A stretch of DNA of 64,000 nt from Limnohabitans sp. 2KL-17 (GTDB lineage Bacteria; Pseudomonadota; Gammaproteobacteria; Burkholderiales; Burkholderiaceae_C). The notes beneath the pieces were generated by a model. The model made no database searches. It had not been told where the DNA came from and saw only the letters and a program-made list of their open reading frames with translations. Below, one piece after another: positions 46,521-55,195 of the stretch. The first letter of the stretch is position 1. Each line of letters begins with the position of its first letter. Location of the stretch: contig NZ_NESK01000013.1 of the NCBI RefSeq assembly GCF_003063415.1, positions 1-64,000 of the forward strand, written 5' to 3'. The position numbers and the translations under genes are program-made.

Positions 46521-47809
46521 GCCAACACTTTAAAGGCTTTGGTGAAGAAGTCCTCGGTGCCAAAGTTGCCCGACTTGAGCGTGATGTGCACACTGCCCGC
46601 GGCGGAAGGTGCATGGCACCATGGCACGCCTGGGTCGATTTGCGGGCCGATCTGCAGTTGTGCAATGCCCAGCGCCTGCACGCAGGCGCCCGAGGTTTCG
46701 CCGCCCGCGACCACCAGTTGTTTTACGCCCAAGTCCACCAGACCCCGTGCCACGGCGGCCAGCGCGTCTTCTACCAAGGCACCGGCTTCGGCCACGCCCA
46801 GTTGCGCTTGCACTTGCTTAACGGCTTCGGGCGTGGCGGTCGAATAAACCAGCACCGGGCCATCTTTCAGGTGAGGCGCAGCCCAGGCCAGAACCTGCTG
46901 TACCAGTGCATCACTTTGCCCGTTCATCAAACTTGCGGGGTTGATCGCCAACGCGGGTCGCCCTGTGGCTTTGAAGTGAGCGACTTGCGCGTTGGTCGCC
47001 AAAGAGCAGCTGCCCGACACCACCGCCTGCAAGCCTGTTGCAGCGGGCAATTGGCTGGCTTGCACCGATGGCTTTAAGCCAAAGTTGGCGGGCAGGCCGA
47101 CGGCCACGCCTGAGCCGGCGGTGACCAAAGCCATGTCTTTCAAAGCTGGACCCAACAAGAGCAAGTCGGCGTTGCTGGTGGCGTCGACCACGGCCACGCC
47201 AACGCCTTCTGCACGCAAGGCCGCGATGCGTTCGCGGATGGCTGCTTCGCCCTGGGCCACGGTTTTGTAATCGATCAGGCCCACGGGACGCTTGGTTTGC
47301 GCCTGCATCACCCGCACCAAATTCGCGTCCTGCATGGGCGTCAGCGGGTGGTTTTGCATGCCGCTTTCGTTCAGCAACACGTTGCCAGCAAACAAGTAGC
47401 CCTTGAAGACGGTGCGTCCGTTGTCCGGAAAAGCCGGCGTGGCGATGGTGAAGTCGCAGCCCAGCGCGTCCATCAGCGCTTCGGTCACGGGGCCGATGTT
47501 GCCGTCTGGCGTGCTGTCGAAGGTCGAGCAGTATTTGAAATAGATTTGCTGTGCGCCTTGCGCCTGCAACCACTGCAAGGCCTCCAGCGATTGAGCGATG
47601 GCCTCCACTGCAGGGATGGTGCGCGATTTGAGCGCCACCACCACCGCATCCACATCGGCCGCCAGCGGCGCATCGGGCACACCAATGGTCTGCACCACCC
47701 GCATGCCTGCGCGCACCAGGTTGTTGGCCAGGTCGGTGGCACCGGTGAAGTCGTCGGCAATGCAGCCCAGTATCAAACCCTTGTTCATGGCATTCATAAA
47801 CTGGCTCAC
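46517..47809 (-). CDS. otnK: 3-oxo-tetronate kinase (DUF1537/four-carbon acid sugar kinase family)
   Basis: A 430-residue kinase. The N-terminal domain has GCIADDFTGATDLANNLVRAGM and YFKYCSTFDSTPDGNIGP, and the C-terminal nucleotide domain has VVAGGETSGACVQALG. It phosphorylates 3-oxo-tetronate at C4. The frame begins with a GTG overlapping the ltnD stop; ATGs at 47797 and 47788 are alternatives. Confidence 0.95.
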   Translation of the reverse strand: MSQFMNAMNKGLILGCIADDFTGATDLANNLVRAGMRVVQTIGVPDAPLAADVDAVVVALKSRTIPAVEAIAQSLEALQWLQAQGAQQIYFKYCSTFDSTPDGNIGPVTEALMDALGCDFTIATPAFPDNGRTVFKGYLFAGNVLLNESGMQNHPLTPMQDANLVRVMQAQTKRPVGLIDYKTVAQGEAAIRERIAALRAEGVGVAVVDATSNADLLLLGPALKDMALVTAGSGVAVGLPANFGLKPSVQASQLPAATGLQAVVSGSCSLATNAQVAHFKATGRPALAINPASLMNGQSDALVQQVLAWAAPHLKDGPVLVYSTATPEAVKQVQAQLGVAEAGALVEDALAAVARGLVDLGVKQLVVAGGETSGACVQALGIAQLQIGPQIDPGVPWCHAPSAAGSVHITLKSGNFGTEDFFTKAFKVLA

Positions 47810-48705
47810 TGCGCGGGCTTGGGCAGCTCAATGCCCGGGAAAATCTTGATCACTGCGCTGTCGTCTTCTTTGGCAAAACCTGCTGTGCTGGCCTGCATGA
47901 ACATCTGGTGCGCGGTGCTCGACAACGGCAGTGGGAACTTGCTGGCCCTGGCCATGTCCAGCACCAGCCCCAAATCTTTCACAAAAATGTCCACAGCGGA
48001 GAGCGGCGTGTAGTCGGCTGCCAGCACATGCGCCATGCGGTTTTCAAACATCCAGCTGTTGCCAGCGCTGTGGGTGATCACCTCGTACAAGGCGGCGGCA
48101 TCCACCCCCTCGCGCAGGCCCAGTGCCATGGCCTCGGCGGCAGCGGCAATGTGCACGCCCGCCAGCAACTGGTTGATGATCTTGACCTTGCTGCCCGCGC
48201 CCGCGCTGTCGCCCAGCTTGTAAACCTTGGCCGCCATGGCGTTCAAAAACGGTTCGGCCACGGCATAGGCCGCAGGTTTGGCCGCGGTCATCATGGTCAT
48301 CTGGCCTGAGGCGGCCTTGGCAGCGCCACCCGAAATCGGTGCATCGACATACTGCAAGCCCATGGCTTCGAGCCGAGCTTCCAGCGCCACTGACCAATTC
48401 GGTTCGACGGTGGAGCACATCACGAACACGCTGCCGCGCTTCATGCTGGCGGCGCAACCTGGCGTGCTGCCATCGCCAAACAACACCGCTTCGGTTTGCG
48501 CGGCATTCACCACCACCGAAACCACCACATCACAGGCTGCGCCCAGCGAGGCCAACGAGTCGTGCGCTGTACCTCCGGCGTGGGTAAAAGCCTCGGCCAC
48601 TTCAAGGCGCACATCAAACACCTGCACGCTGTGCCCGGCCCGCCTCAGCGATGCGGCCATGCCGGAGCCCATGGCGCCCAAACCAATCAGTCCAATCGTG
48701 GTCAT
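47806..48705 (-). CDS. ltnD: L-threonate dehydrogenase (3-hydroxyisobutyrate dehydrogenase family)
   Basis: A 299-residue NAD-dependent dehydrogenase. The Rossmann motif GLIGLGAMGSGMAASL, the substrate-binding YVDAPISGGAAKAASGQMT and the catalytic Lys in GSKVKIINQLLAG are clear. Followed by otnK-otnC-otnI, the best assignment is LtnD, which oxidises L-threonate to 2-oxo-tetronate; a D-threonate or erythronate dehydrogenase remains possible. Confidence 0.9.
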   Translation of the reverse strand: MTTIGLIGLGAMGSGMAASLRRAGHSVQVFDVRLEVAEAFTHAGGTAHDSLASLGAACDVVVSVVVNAAQTEAVLFGDGSTPGCAASMKRGSVFVMCSTVEPNWSVALEARLEAMGLQYVDAPISGGAAKAASGQMTMMTAAKPAAYAVAEPFLNAMAAKVYKLGDSAGAGSKVKIINQLLAGVHIAAAAEAMALGLREGVDAAALYEVITHSAGNSWMFENRMAHVLAADYTPLSAVDIFVKDLGLVLDMARASKFPLPLSSTAHQMFMQASTAGFAKEDDSAVIKIFPGIELPKPAQ

Positions 48706-48717
48706 GTCTGTTCTTTC

Positions 48718-49692
48718 TCAATCCAGGGTGATCTTGGCGAACGCCGCCACTTTTTTCCATTGCGCCATGTCGGCCTGCATGAAGCTGGCCAGGCCTTGGG
48801 CGTTGGCCCAGGCAGGCTCGGCGCCGGTTTTCAGCATGGCGGCTTTCACCTCGGGCTGGTTGGCCACACGCTCCAGCGCTTGCTCCAGTTTTTGCTGTAC
48901 CGGGGCAGGCAAGCCTGCAGGCGCGGCCACGCCAAACCAGGCAAACACCTGGTAACCCTTCATGCCCGCCTCTTCCATGGTGGGCACGTTGGGCAAGGCG
49001 CTGCTGCGCTGGGGGGTGGTGACCGCTAGGGCCTTGAGCTTGCCGCCATTGATCAGGCCCAGGGCCGAGGGCAGGTTGTCAAACATCATGTTCACCTCGC
49101 CCGCCATCAGACCTGTCAGGCCCGCTGCTGCGCCCCTGTAAGGGATGTGCGTGACGAACGCACCCGACTGGCTTTTGTACAGTTCGGCGCTCAGGTGCAG
49201 CGAGGTGCCCTGCCCGTTGGACGCATAGTTGAGCTGGCCCGGCTTGGATTGGGCCAGCGCGGTGAGTTCGGCCACCGTGTTGATGCCCGAAGCCGGGTTG
49301 ACCATCAGCACATTGGGCACACGGCCCAGCAGGGCCACCGGGGCAATTTGCTCGGGTTTGTAGGGCAGCTTGCTGTAAAGCGCGGGGCTGATGGTCAAAG
49401 GGGGCGACGCCATCAGCAGGGTGTAGCCATCGGCTGCAGCACGGGCCGCCTCGGCCGCGCCCAGGTTGCCACCGGCGCCGGGCTTGTTGTCGATCACGAT
49501 GGGTTGCCCCAACTCCAGCGCCAGTTTGGGCGCGACCAAACGGGCCATGTTGTCAATCAGGCCACCGGGCGGAAACGGCACCACCAGCTTGATGGGGCGG
49601 GAGGGCCAGGCTTGGGCCAGAGCCGGCGAAGCCATAAAAGGTGTGGAGATGGCCAAGGCTGTAGCGGCCATGAGCCAATTTCTGCGTTGCAT
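48718..49692 (-). CDS. Bug/TctC-family periplasmic solute receptor of the threonate operon
   Basis: A 324-residue secreted protein with signal peptide (MQRRNWLMAATALAI, cleavage near ALAQA) and the TctC pattern IKLVVPFPPGGLIDN, GQPIVIDNKPGAGGNLG, LNYASNGQGTSLHL. Located 12 bases before ltnD on the same strand, it probably binds threonate or a related sugar acid. The membrane partners TctA and TctB are not in the window, which is common for Bug receptors. Confidence 0.92.
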   Translation of the reverse strand: MQRRNWLMAATALAISTPFMASPALAQAWPSRPIKLVVPFPPGGLIDNMARLVAPKLALELGQPIVIDNKPGAGGNLGAAEAARAAADGYTLLMASPPLTISPALYSKLPYKPEQIAPVALLGRVPNVLMVNPASGINTVAELTALAQSKPGQLNYASNGQGTSLHLSAELYKSQSGAFVTHIPYRGAAAGLTGLMAGEVNMMFDNLPSALGLINGGKLKALAVTTPQRSSALPNVPTMEEAGMKGYQVFAWFGVAAPAGLPAPVQQKLEQALERVANQPEVKAAMLKTGAEPAWANAQGLASFMQADMAQWKKVAAFAKITLD

Positions 49693-50036
49693 GGGGGTTC
49701 CCTGGTTTGAGTTGATCAGGTCATCATACAAATTTTGAGTGGGCTTGGCATCAGGGTGATCATGGGGGAGGTGGCATGTCCAGTCCTCAGTCAATCAACG
49801 TCTGCCTGCATGACTTGTTGCCCTAAAGTAATTACCTTCGAGAGAATTCGTGCGAAGGTGTCCGCGTAGGTCCTATCCGGTCACCTACTTACCTGCGCGA
49901 AAAGCCGCACCCACCAACCCCTGGAACACCTCCCCCAGCCATCCAGCCACGCCCAGTCACCCCAATGCTTGCCTGGTCCTGAAATCCGGTTACCCTCCAA
50001 AACTTATCAACATCCTTGCCCTGTCCGGTCCATTCC
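49693..50036. other. Intergenic region upstream of the threonate operon
   Basis: There is no gene in this 344-base stretch between the Bug receptor and the divergent broken methyltransferase. It holds an inverted repeat at 49834-49859 and AT-rich segments near 49725-49735 and 49820-49830 that could be promoters. Nothing else was recognised. Confidence 0.45.
49834..49859. promoter_or_regulatory. Inverted repeat upstream of the threonate operon
   Basis: ACCTTCG (49834-49840) and CGAAGGT (49853-49859) are perfect 7-base inverted arms separated by 12 bases, about 140 bases before the Bug-receptor start. The spacing allows an operator for a regulator encoded elsewhere, or a hairpin. Confidence 0.3.
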
Positions 50037-50887
50037 ATGCCCAAGCTCACCCGCCTTTGGCCCCTTGTGGCCTTGTTGCTGTTGCAAGCCTGCAGCAGCC
50101 TGCCGCCCGAAAATTACGCCCCCAAGCTGGGGCAAATGGGCAAGGACGTGATGTGGTTGCCCACGCGCGACGAGTTGGTGACCCAACTGCTCACGGCGGC
50201 GCAGGTCTCACCCGAAGACGAGGTGGTGGACCTGGGTGCGGGCGACGGCAAGATTCCGATCGCGGCGGCGCGGCAGTTCGGGGCACGGGCCTGGGGCATT
50301 GAATACAACAAGGACCTGGCCGCGCTGGCCCAGCGCAACGGGCGGGAGTGGCAGACCGTGTGCGCATCGTGCATGGCGACATCTTCAAGGAAGACTTTTC
50401 TAAAGCCAGTGTGGTCACCCTGTACCTGCTGGAAGAGCTGAACGCGCAGCTGCGCCCCATAATTTTGAGAATGCGCCCCGGCACGCGGGTGGTGTCCAAT
50501 TCATTTTCGATGGGCGACTGGGAGCCCGACCAAGTGATCCGCGTGGGCAGCCACACCGGCTATTTGTGGACCGTGCCCGCCGTGGCGGCTGGCCAGTGGG
50601 CGCTGCAAGGCCTGGATCGCCGAGGCCCCGCGCTGCTGCAGCTGACGCAGCGTCACCAACGCTTGGGCGGTAGCCTGGCCTGGGGCTCGCAAGTGCAGCC
50701 CTTGCTGGGTACTCGCATCGACGGCGCCCAGCTGCATTTCAGTTTCATCAATGCCGACGGCCAACTGCAGGCCGCCAAGCTGCAGGTGCAAGGCCAGAAC
50801 CTGACCGGCGAGCTGGTCGGGCCTTACGGCATGGTCGAGATTCAGCCCGAGGTCGTGAAGGTCTCCGGGCAAAAAGTTGCGGATTGA
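50037..50887 (+). pseudogene. Frameshifted SAM-dependent methyltransferase with lipoprotein signal
   Basis: The first part (50037 to about 50340) encodes a lipoprotein-type signal with the lipobox LLLLQAC, then the SAM motif EVVDLGAGDGKIPIAAARQFG and GIEYNKDLAALAQRN. The reading frame then shifts: the rest continues from about 50342 in another frame as AGVADRVRIVHGDIFKEDF, VTLYLLEELNAQLRP and onward to 50887. Both halves together look like one complete secreted class I methyltransferase of about 280 residues. Either a real inactivating indel or a sequencing error lies near 50337-50345. The likely start is the ATG at 50037. Confidence 0.82.
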
Positions 50888-50939
50888 AAGAATCTGACGA
50901 AGTGCAGCACCGAGACTTTTTATTCGGGTAAAAGCAGCG

Positions 50940-50964
50940 GCAGCACAACATCATTTTGTGCTGC
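50940..50964. terminator. Perfect 9-bp hairpin between the methyltransferase remnant and the SDR gene
   Basis: GCAGCACAA and TTGTGCTGC flank a 7-base loop (CATCATT). There is no T-run after it, so it may be a weak terminator or an operator for the SDR gene starting at 51025. Confidence 0.45.
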
Positions 50965-51024
50965 TCACGCGCCAAGCATGCTGGGGGGGTGATCGCCCTC
51001 GATCTTTAAAAAGGAAAGCATTTC

Positions 51025-51744
51025 ATGGACATGGTCAAGCAAGTTTTCATCACCGGCGGCACCAGCGGCATTGGTGCCGCGATTGCCCGGGCATTTGCCG
51101 CTACGGGGGCCCGTGTCACGGCCACCGGCGCTACGCCAGCCGAGGTCGAGGCGACGCAAGCTTGGCCTGCCAATCACCCGATCGCATTTCGTGTGCTGGA
51201 TGTGCGCCAAGGGGTGGACGTGCGCGCAATGGTCGGTGAGTTTCCGGCGCTGGATGTGCTGGTCAATTGTGCCGGGGTGATCCGGCGCGAGGCTGAGCTC
51301 GACCCCGAGGTGTTCGCGCAGACGGTGGACATCAACTTGAACGGCACCATGCGCGTGTGCGCTGCTGCGCGCGAGGGGCTCAAGGCCCGCAAGGGGTGCA
51401 TCATCAACACCGCCTCAATGCTCAGCTTTTTTGGCGGTGGTCTGGTGCCAGGCTACAGCGCCAGCAAGGGCGGCGTCGCGCAACTGACCAAGTCACTGGC
51501 CATTGCTTATGCGGCAGACGGTATTCGTGTGAACGCGGTGGCACCGGGCTGGATCGCAACACCCTTGACCCAGGCCTTGCAGGACGATGCAGCACGCACG
51601 GCCCAGATTTTGAGCCGCACGCCTTTGGGCCGCTGGGGCCAGCCTGAAGATGTGGCCGACCCGGTGCTGTTTTTGGCCAGCCCAGCGGCGCGTTTCATCA
51701 CGGGCGTGATTTTGCCCATCGATGGCGGCTACCTGATCCAGTGA
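51025..51744 (+). CDS. Short-chain dehydrogenase/reductase
   Basis: A 239-residue SDR with the cofactor motif TGGTSGIGAA, NCAG in VNCAGVIRRE and the catalytic YSASK in GYSASKGGVAQ, plus NAVAPGWIATPL and the C-terminal LPIDGGYLI. Length is standard. It oxidises or reduces an alcohol/ketone, possibly a sugar acid given the neighbouring threonate genes, but the substrate is unknown. Confidence 0.92.
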   Translation: MDMVKQVFITGGTSGIGAAIARAFAATGARVTATGATPAEVEATQAWPANHPIAFRVLDVRQGVDVRAMVGEFPALDVLVNCAGVIRREAELDPEVFAQTVDINLNGTMRVCAAAREGLKARKGCIINTASMLSFFGGGLVPGYSASKGGVAQLTKSLAIAYAADGIRVNAVAPGWIATPLTQALQDDAARTAQILSRTPLGRWGQPEDVADPVLFLASPAARFITGVILPIDGGYLIQ

Positions 51745-51777
51745 GCCGCCAAAACCAACGTTCTGGCTGGCGCAGCT

Positions 51778-52095
51778 TCAGGGTTGCGGTCCCCAGGGGG
51801 CGGACAGCATGAGCTTGTTGTTTTGCTCGCGCATGAGCGGGCGTATTTTGGCCGCAAACGCCATGAAGGCCGGGTCGGAAAAAACGCCTGCCCAAAAGGC
51901 CCGGCGATCGGCGTCGTCGTCAAATTTCCACACATGGATCAATTCGTTCAGCGCGCCCACATCGCCCGTGAAATAACCCACCAATTTTTGCGGGTGCTTG
52001 GCCAGCGCAGGCCAGCCTTCCTGGCCGTAAAGCGCGATGACTTCAGACATTTTTCCGACGATCACACTGTAAGTGCGCAGTTCATAAATGGCCAT
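51778..52095 (-). CDS. NIPSNAP-family protein
   Basis: A 105-residue small protein beginning MAIYELRTYSVIVGKMSEV, with IHVWKFDDDADRRAFWAGV and a C-terminal IRPLMREQNNKLM. This is the ferredoxin-like NIPSNAP fold found in many bacterial operons; its role is unknown. The ATG at 52095 was chosen because the conserved fold begins there. Confidence 0.88.
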   Translation of the reverse strand: MAIYELRTYSVIVGKMSEVIALYGQEGWPALAKHPQKLVGYFTGDVGALNELIHVWKFDDDADRRAFWAGVFSDPAFMAFAAKIRPLMREQNNKLMLSAPWGPQP

Positions 52096-52254
52096 GAAAA
52101 CTCCAGGTAATGAGGTGGACGACCCGCCCACTTTAGGGGGACATGCCCCGTGGGCATGTCGGCAAGGTGACGCCGTGCGCAGGCTTGCTCGGTGAGGCCC
52201 TGTAAGATCAAATACGGCTTCACCCGCTCGAGGCCATTTTTGACGGAGTTTCTT

Positions 52255-53475
52255 ATGAACGCCCCTCTCTCAAGCGCTGCCTTGGCCAATGTGCAGGCAG
52301 CCGATCTGGCCGCCCTGCCCCTGATCGAAAAATGGATTGCTTTTGCCACTGTCTCGCGTGACAGCAACCTGGCTTTGCTGGACTGGACCGAGGCCTACCT
52401 GAACGGTCTGGGCATCAGCTGCAGCCGAACCTACGACGACAGCGGCCAAAAAGCCAACTTGTGGGCCACATTGCCCGCGCACGACGGTGAAACCAAAATC
52501 GGTGGACTGGTCTTGTCGGGCCACACCGATGTGGTGCCGGTGGATGGCCAGCCCTGGGACACCGACCCGTTCAAGGTCGAGATCGTGGGCGACAAGATGT
52601 TCGGCCGAGGCGTCACCGACATGAAGGGTTTTGGCGCCACCTGCCTGATGATGGTGCCCGAGTTGCTCAAACGCCAGCTCAAGCGGCCGATTCATTTGGC
52701 CTTCAGCTACGACGAAGAGGTGGGCTGCATCGGCGTGCGCCGCATGATTGCCGACATGCAGGCCCAAGGCTTCAAACCGGCCGGCTGCATCGTGGGCGAG
52801 CCCACCGGCATGCAGGTGGTGATCGCGCACAAAGGCAAGCACTCTTATAAAACCACTGTGCACGGTTTTGAGGCGCATTCCTCGCTCACGCCCCTGGGCG
52901 TGAACGCGGTCGAGATCGCTTGCGAGTTTGTGGCGAACCTCAAAGCCATGCACCGCGAATTGGTGCAAAACGGACCCTTTGACCCGATTTACGATGTGCC
53001 GCACACCACCATCCACACCGGCGTCATCGCGGGGGGCACTGCGCTCAACATCATCCCGCGCCAGTGCGAAGTGACCTGGGAAATCCGCCATCACCACATG
53101 AATTCGCCCGAGGCCTTGTTTGCCCAAGCCCAGGCGTTTGGCCAGAGCCTGGTGCCCGCCATGCAATCGGTGGCACCCGACACGGGCATCACGCACGAAC
53201 TCAAATCGGTGCTGCCCGGCTTTGCCACCGAAGCCGACAGCGAGATTGCCCAGCTGTGTTTTGACTGTGCTGAGGTCGACCCGGCCCACGGCGCGGGCAA
53301 GGTCTCGTTTGGCACGGAAGCTGCATTGTTTCATCAGGCTGGCGTGCCCACCATCGTGTGCGGCCCAGGCCATATTGCGCAGGCGCACCAGCCCAACGAG
53401 TGGGTCACGCTTGAACAACTGGCCTGGTGTGAGCGCTTCATGCGTCGCCTGGCCGACCGGGTGTGCGTGGCCTGA
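52255..53475 (+). CDS. argE: Acetylornithine deacetylase (ArgE-like M20 family)
   Basis: A 406-residue zinc hydrolase. Metal-binding segments are LVLSGHTDVVPVDGQPWD, GRGVTDMKGFGA, YDEEVGCIG, and KVSFGTEAALFHQAG near the end. The pattern is that of ArgE, which removes acetate from N-acetylornithine. Location before a Bug receptor could also mean a catabolic role on another N-acyl amino acid. It is not in an arginine operon here. Confidence 0.85.
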   Translation: MNAPLSSAALANVQAADLAALPLIEKWIAFATVSRDSNLALLDWTEAYLNGLGISCSRTYDDSGQKANLWATLPAHDGETKIGGLVLSGHTDVVPVDGQPWDTDPFKVEIVGDKMFGRGVTDMKGFGATCLMMVPELLKRQLKRPIHLAFSYDEEVGCIGVRRMIADMQAQGFKPAGCIVGEPTGMQVVIAHKGKHSYKTTVHGFEAHSSLTPLGVNAVEIACEFVANLKAMHRELVQNGPFDPIYDVPHTTIHTGVIAGGTALNIIPRQCEVTWEIRHHHMNSPEALFAQAQAFGQSLVPAMQSVAPDTGITHELKSVLPGFATEADSEIAQLCFDCAEVDPAHGAGKVSFGTEAALFHQAGVPTIVCGPGHIAQAHQPNEWVTLEQLAWCERFMRRLADRVCVA

Positions 53476-53512
53476 CGTTTAAATTTTTCGGTCGATTTTC
53501 AAGGAAATTCAA

Positions 53513-54481
53513 ATGATTCAACGGCGTGAACTTTTGGCGTCCAGTTTGGGCGCCGCTTTGCTGACAGCGGTGGGCATGGCCCAGGCCCAATCCACCAAAC
53601 CGGTGCGCATCGTGGTGCCTTTTGCGGCTGGGGGCGTGCAAGACACGCTGGCCCGCGCCATTTCACAAGAGATGAGCGCAGCCTTGGGCCAAACGGTCAT
53701 TGTGGAAAACCGCGCAGGCGCGGGCGGCACCATTGGCACCGGGTATGTGGCACGTGCAGAAGCCGATGGCAGTGTGATGGTGGCGGCTGCGGCCAGCCAC
53801 AACATTGCAGGCTCGCTTTACACCAAGCTGGCCTATGACCCGCAAAAAGACTTTGCACCCCTGGCGCACATCGGCAGCGCAAGCTACGTGCTGATGGTGC
53901 ACCCCGATGTGCCGGCCAAAACAGCGGCCGAATTCATCCGTTACGCCAAGGCCAACCCCGGCAAGATGAACTATGCCAGCGCCGGCGTAGGCAGTGCCAC
54001 CCACTTGGCCATGGCCTATTTCACGGGTCTGTCAGGCACGGACGTGGTGCATGTGCCCCTCAAGGCCACGGGCGAAGCCATCAATGAAGTGCTGTCGGGC
54101 CGTGCCCAGGCGGTGATCGCCGCCAGCATCGGCGCGCTGTCATTTGCCAAAGACAGCCGCATCCGCTTGCTGGGCGTGACCTCGCCTCAGCGCAGCAAAT
54201 ACCTGCCCGAATTGCCCACCATCGCCGAGAGCGGCTTGCCGGGTTATCAGTTTGATTCCTGGTTCGGCTTCCTTGGCCCTGCTGCCATTCCGGCCGCAGA
54301 GGCCACCCGCATCAATGCGGCGGTGAGCAAGTTGCTCAAAGACCCGGCCGTGTTGGCCCGCCTGGACAAGCAAGGCATTGAGCCCCGCGACATGAGCAAC
54401 GCCGACTTCAGCAAGCTGTTGGCGGCGGACTACGTGCGCATGGCCCAGGTGGTCAAGGCCTCGGGCGCCAAAATCGATTGA
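53513..54481 (+). CDS. Bug/TctC-family periplasmic solute receptor
   Basis: A 322-residue secreted receptor with signal peptide ending near AQAQS and the TctC features VRIVVPFAAGGVQDTLA, GQTVIVENRAGAGGTIG and MNYASAGVGSATHLAM. It starts 37 bases after argE and probably serves uptake of the substrate handled by that enzyme. No TctAB partner is adjacent. The gene is convergent with the universal stress protein gene. Confidence 0.93.
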   Translation: MIQRRELLASSLGAALLTAVGMAQAQSTKPVRIVVPFAAGGVQDTLARAISQEMSAALGQTVIVENRAGAGGTIGTGYVARAEADGSVMVAAAASHNIAGSLYTKLAYDPQKDFAPLAHIGSASYVLMVHPDVPAKTAAEFIRYAKANPGKMNYASAGVGSATHLAMAYFTGLSGTDVVHVPLKATGEAINEVLSGRAQAVIAASIGALSFAKDSRIRLLGVTSPQRSKYLPELPTIAESGLPGYQFDSWFGFLGPAAIPAAEATRINAAVSKLLKDPAVLARLDKQGIEPRDMSNADFSKLLAADYVRMAQVVKASGAKID

Positions 54482-54499
54482 TCGGCAGCTCCAGGCCGC

Positions 54500-54943
54500 T
54501 CAGTCAGAACCCCGGACCATCAGTACGGGCACGGGGGCCATGCGCATGACTTGTTCTGCGCCACTGCCCAGCAAGACGCGGCCAATGCCGCGTCGGCCAT
54601 GTGTTCCGAGCACGATCAAATCGGCACCCCAGTCGCCTGCGGCATTGGCCACTGATTCACCCAGGCGTTGTCCGGCCCGGTCTATCAGGTTTGTGTCGGC
54701 TTTGACGTTGGCCGCCTTGGCGAGCGCCATGCCGTCTTGCAAAATTTTGTGACCAGTGTCCCGAGCCAGCTGGATGATTTCGCCGGAATACTCAGGGTTG
54801 ACCATCAGTGACAACTCGTCAATGCAATAGACGAAGCGAACTTCGGCTTTGTCGGCCTGTGCAATTTTGAGCGCATAGTCCAGCGCTTTGTTGGATGTGC
54901 TGCTGCCATCGATTGGCACCAGAATTTTCTTGAACAAGGACAT
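54500..54943 (-). CDS. Universal stress protein
   Basis: A 147-residue UspA-fold protein with ILVPIDGSSTSNKALDYA at the start and the ATP-binding signature GTHGRRGIGRVLLGS-AEQV at the end, so it is probably an ATP-binding member. It is induced by stress in many bacteria. A longer open frame upstream is not conserved. A perfect palindrome lies about 157 bases upstream of its start. Confidence 0.93.
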   Translation of the reverse strand: MSLFKKILVPIDGSSTSNKALDYALKIAQADKAEVRFVYCIDELSLMVNPEYSGEIIQLARDTGHKILQDGMALAKAANVKADTNLIDRAGQRLGESVANAAGDWGADLIVLGTHGRRGIGRVLLGSGAEQVMRMAPVPVLMVRGSD

Positions 54944-55099
54944 CGTGGTCTCCACAATTGTTTGCGACCACATTCCCATAAAGGGGCGTGTTTCTGGGCG
55001 CATGGGTTGATACCGGCTTCTTGATGAAAGGAGCCCCCATGCTAAAAAAAAAATGGCAATTTGCCAGCTACCCAACGGTTAATTAACCTCTGTCTGAAG

Positions 55100-55121
55100 G
55101 CCTACACCTTGAGGTGTAGGC
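55100..55121. repeat. Perfect 22-base palindrome
   Basis: GCCTACACCT-TG-AGGTGTAGGC: two perfect 10-base arms around two bases. It lies between the universal stress gene (54943) and the YceI terminator (55135-55172) and could be an operator for the former or a hairpin; no T-run follows. Confidence 0.55.
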
Positions 55122-55134
55122 TGCCCACACCCAT

Positions 55135-55172
55135 GAAAAAAGGCCACCCCGTTGTAGACGCGGGGTGGCCTT
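55135..55172 (-). terminator. Rho-independent terminator of the yceI operon
   Basis: On the minus strand AAGGCCACCCCG pairs perfectly with CGGGGTGGCCTT over 12 bp around a 9-base loop, followed by a T-run, 24 bases after the yceI stop. Confidence 0.93.
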
Positions 55173-55195
55173 GCACCAAACAGCTGCAGCAGGGC

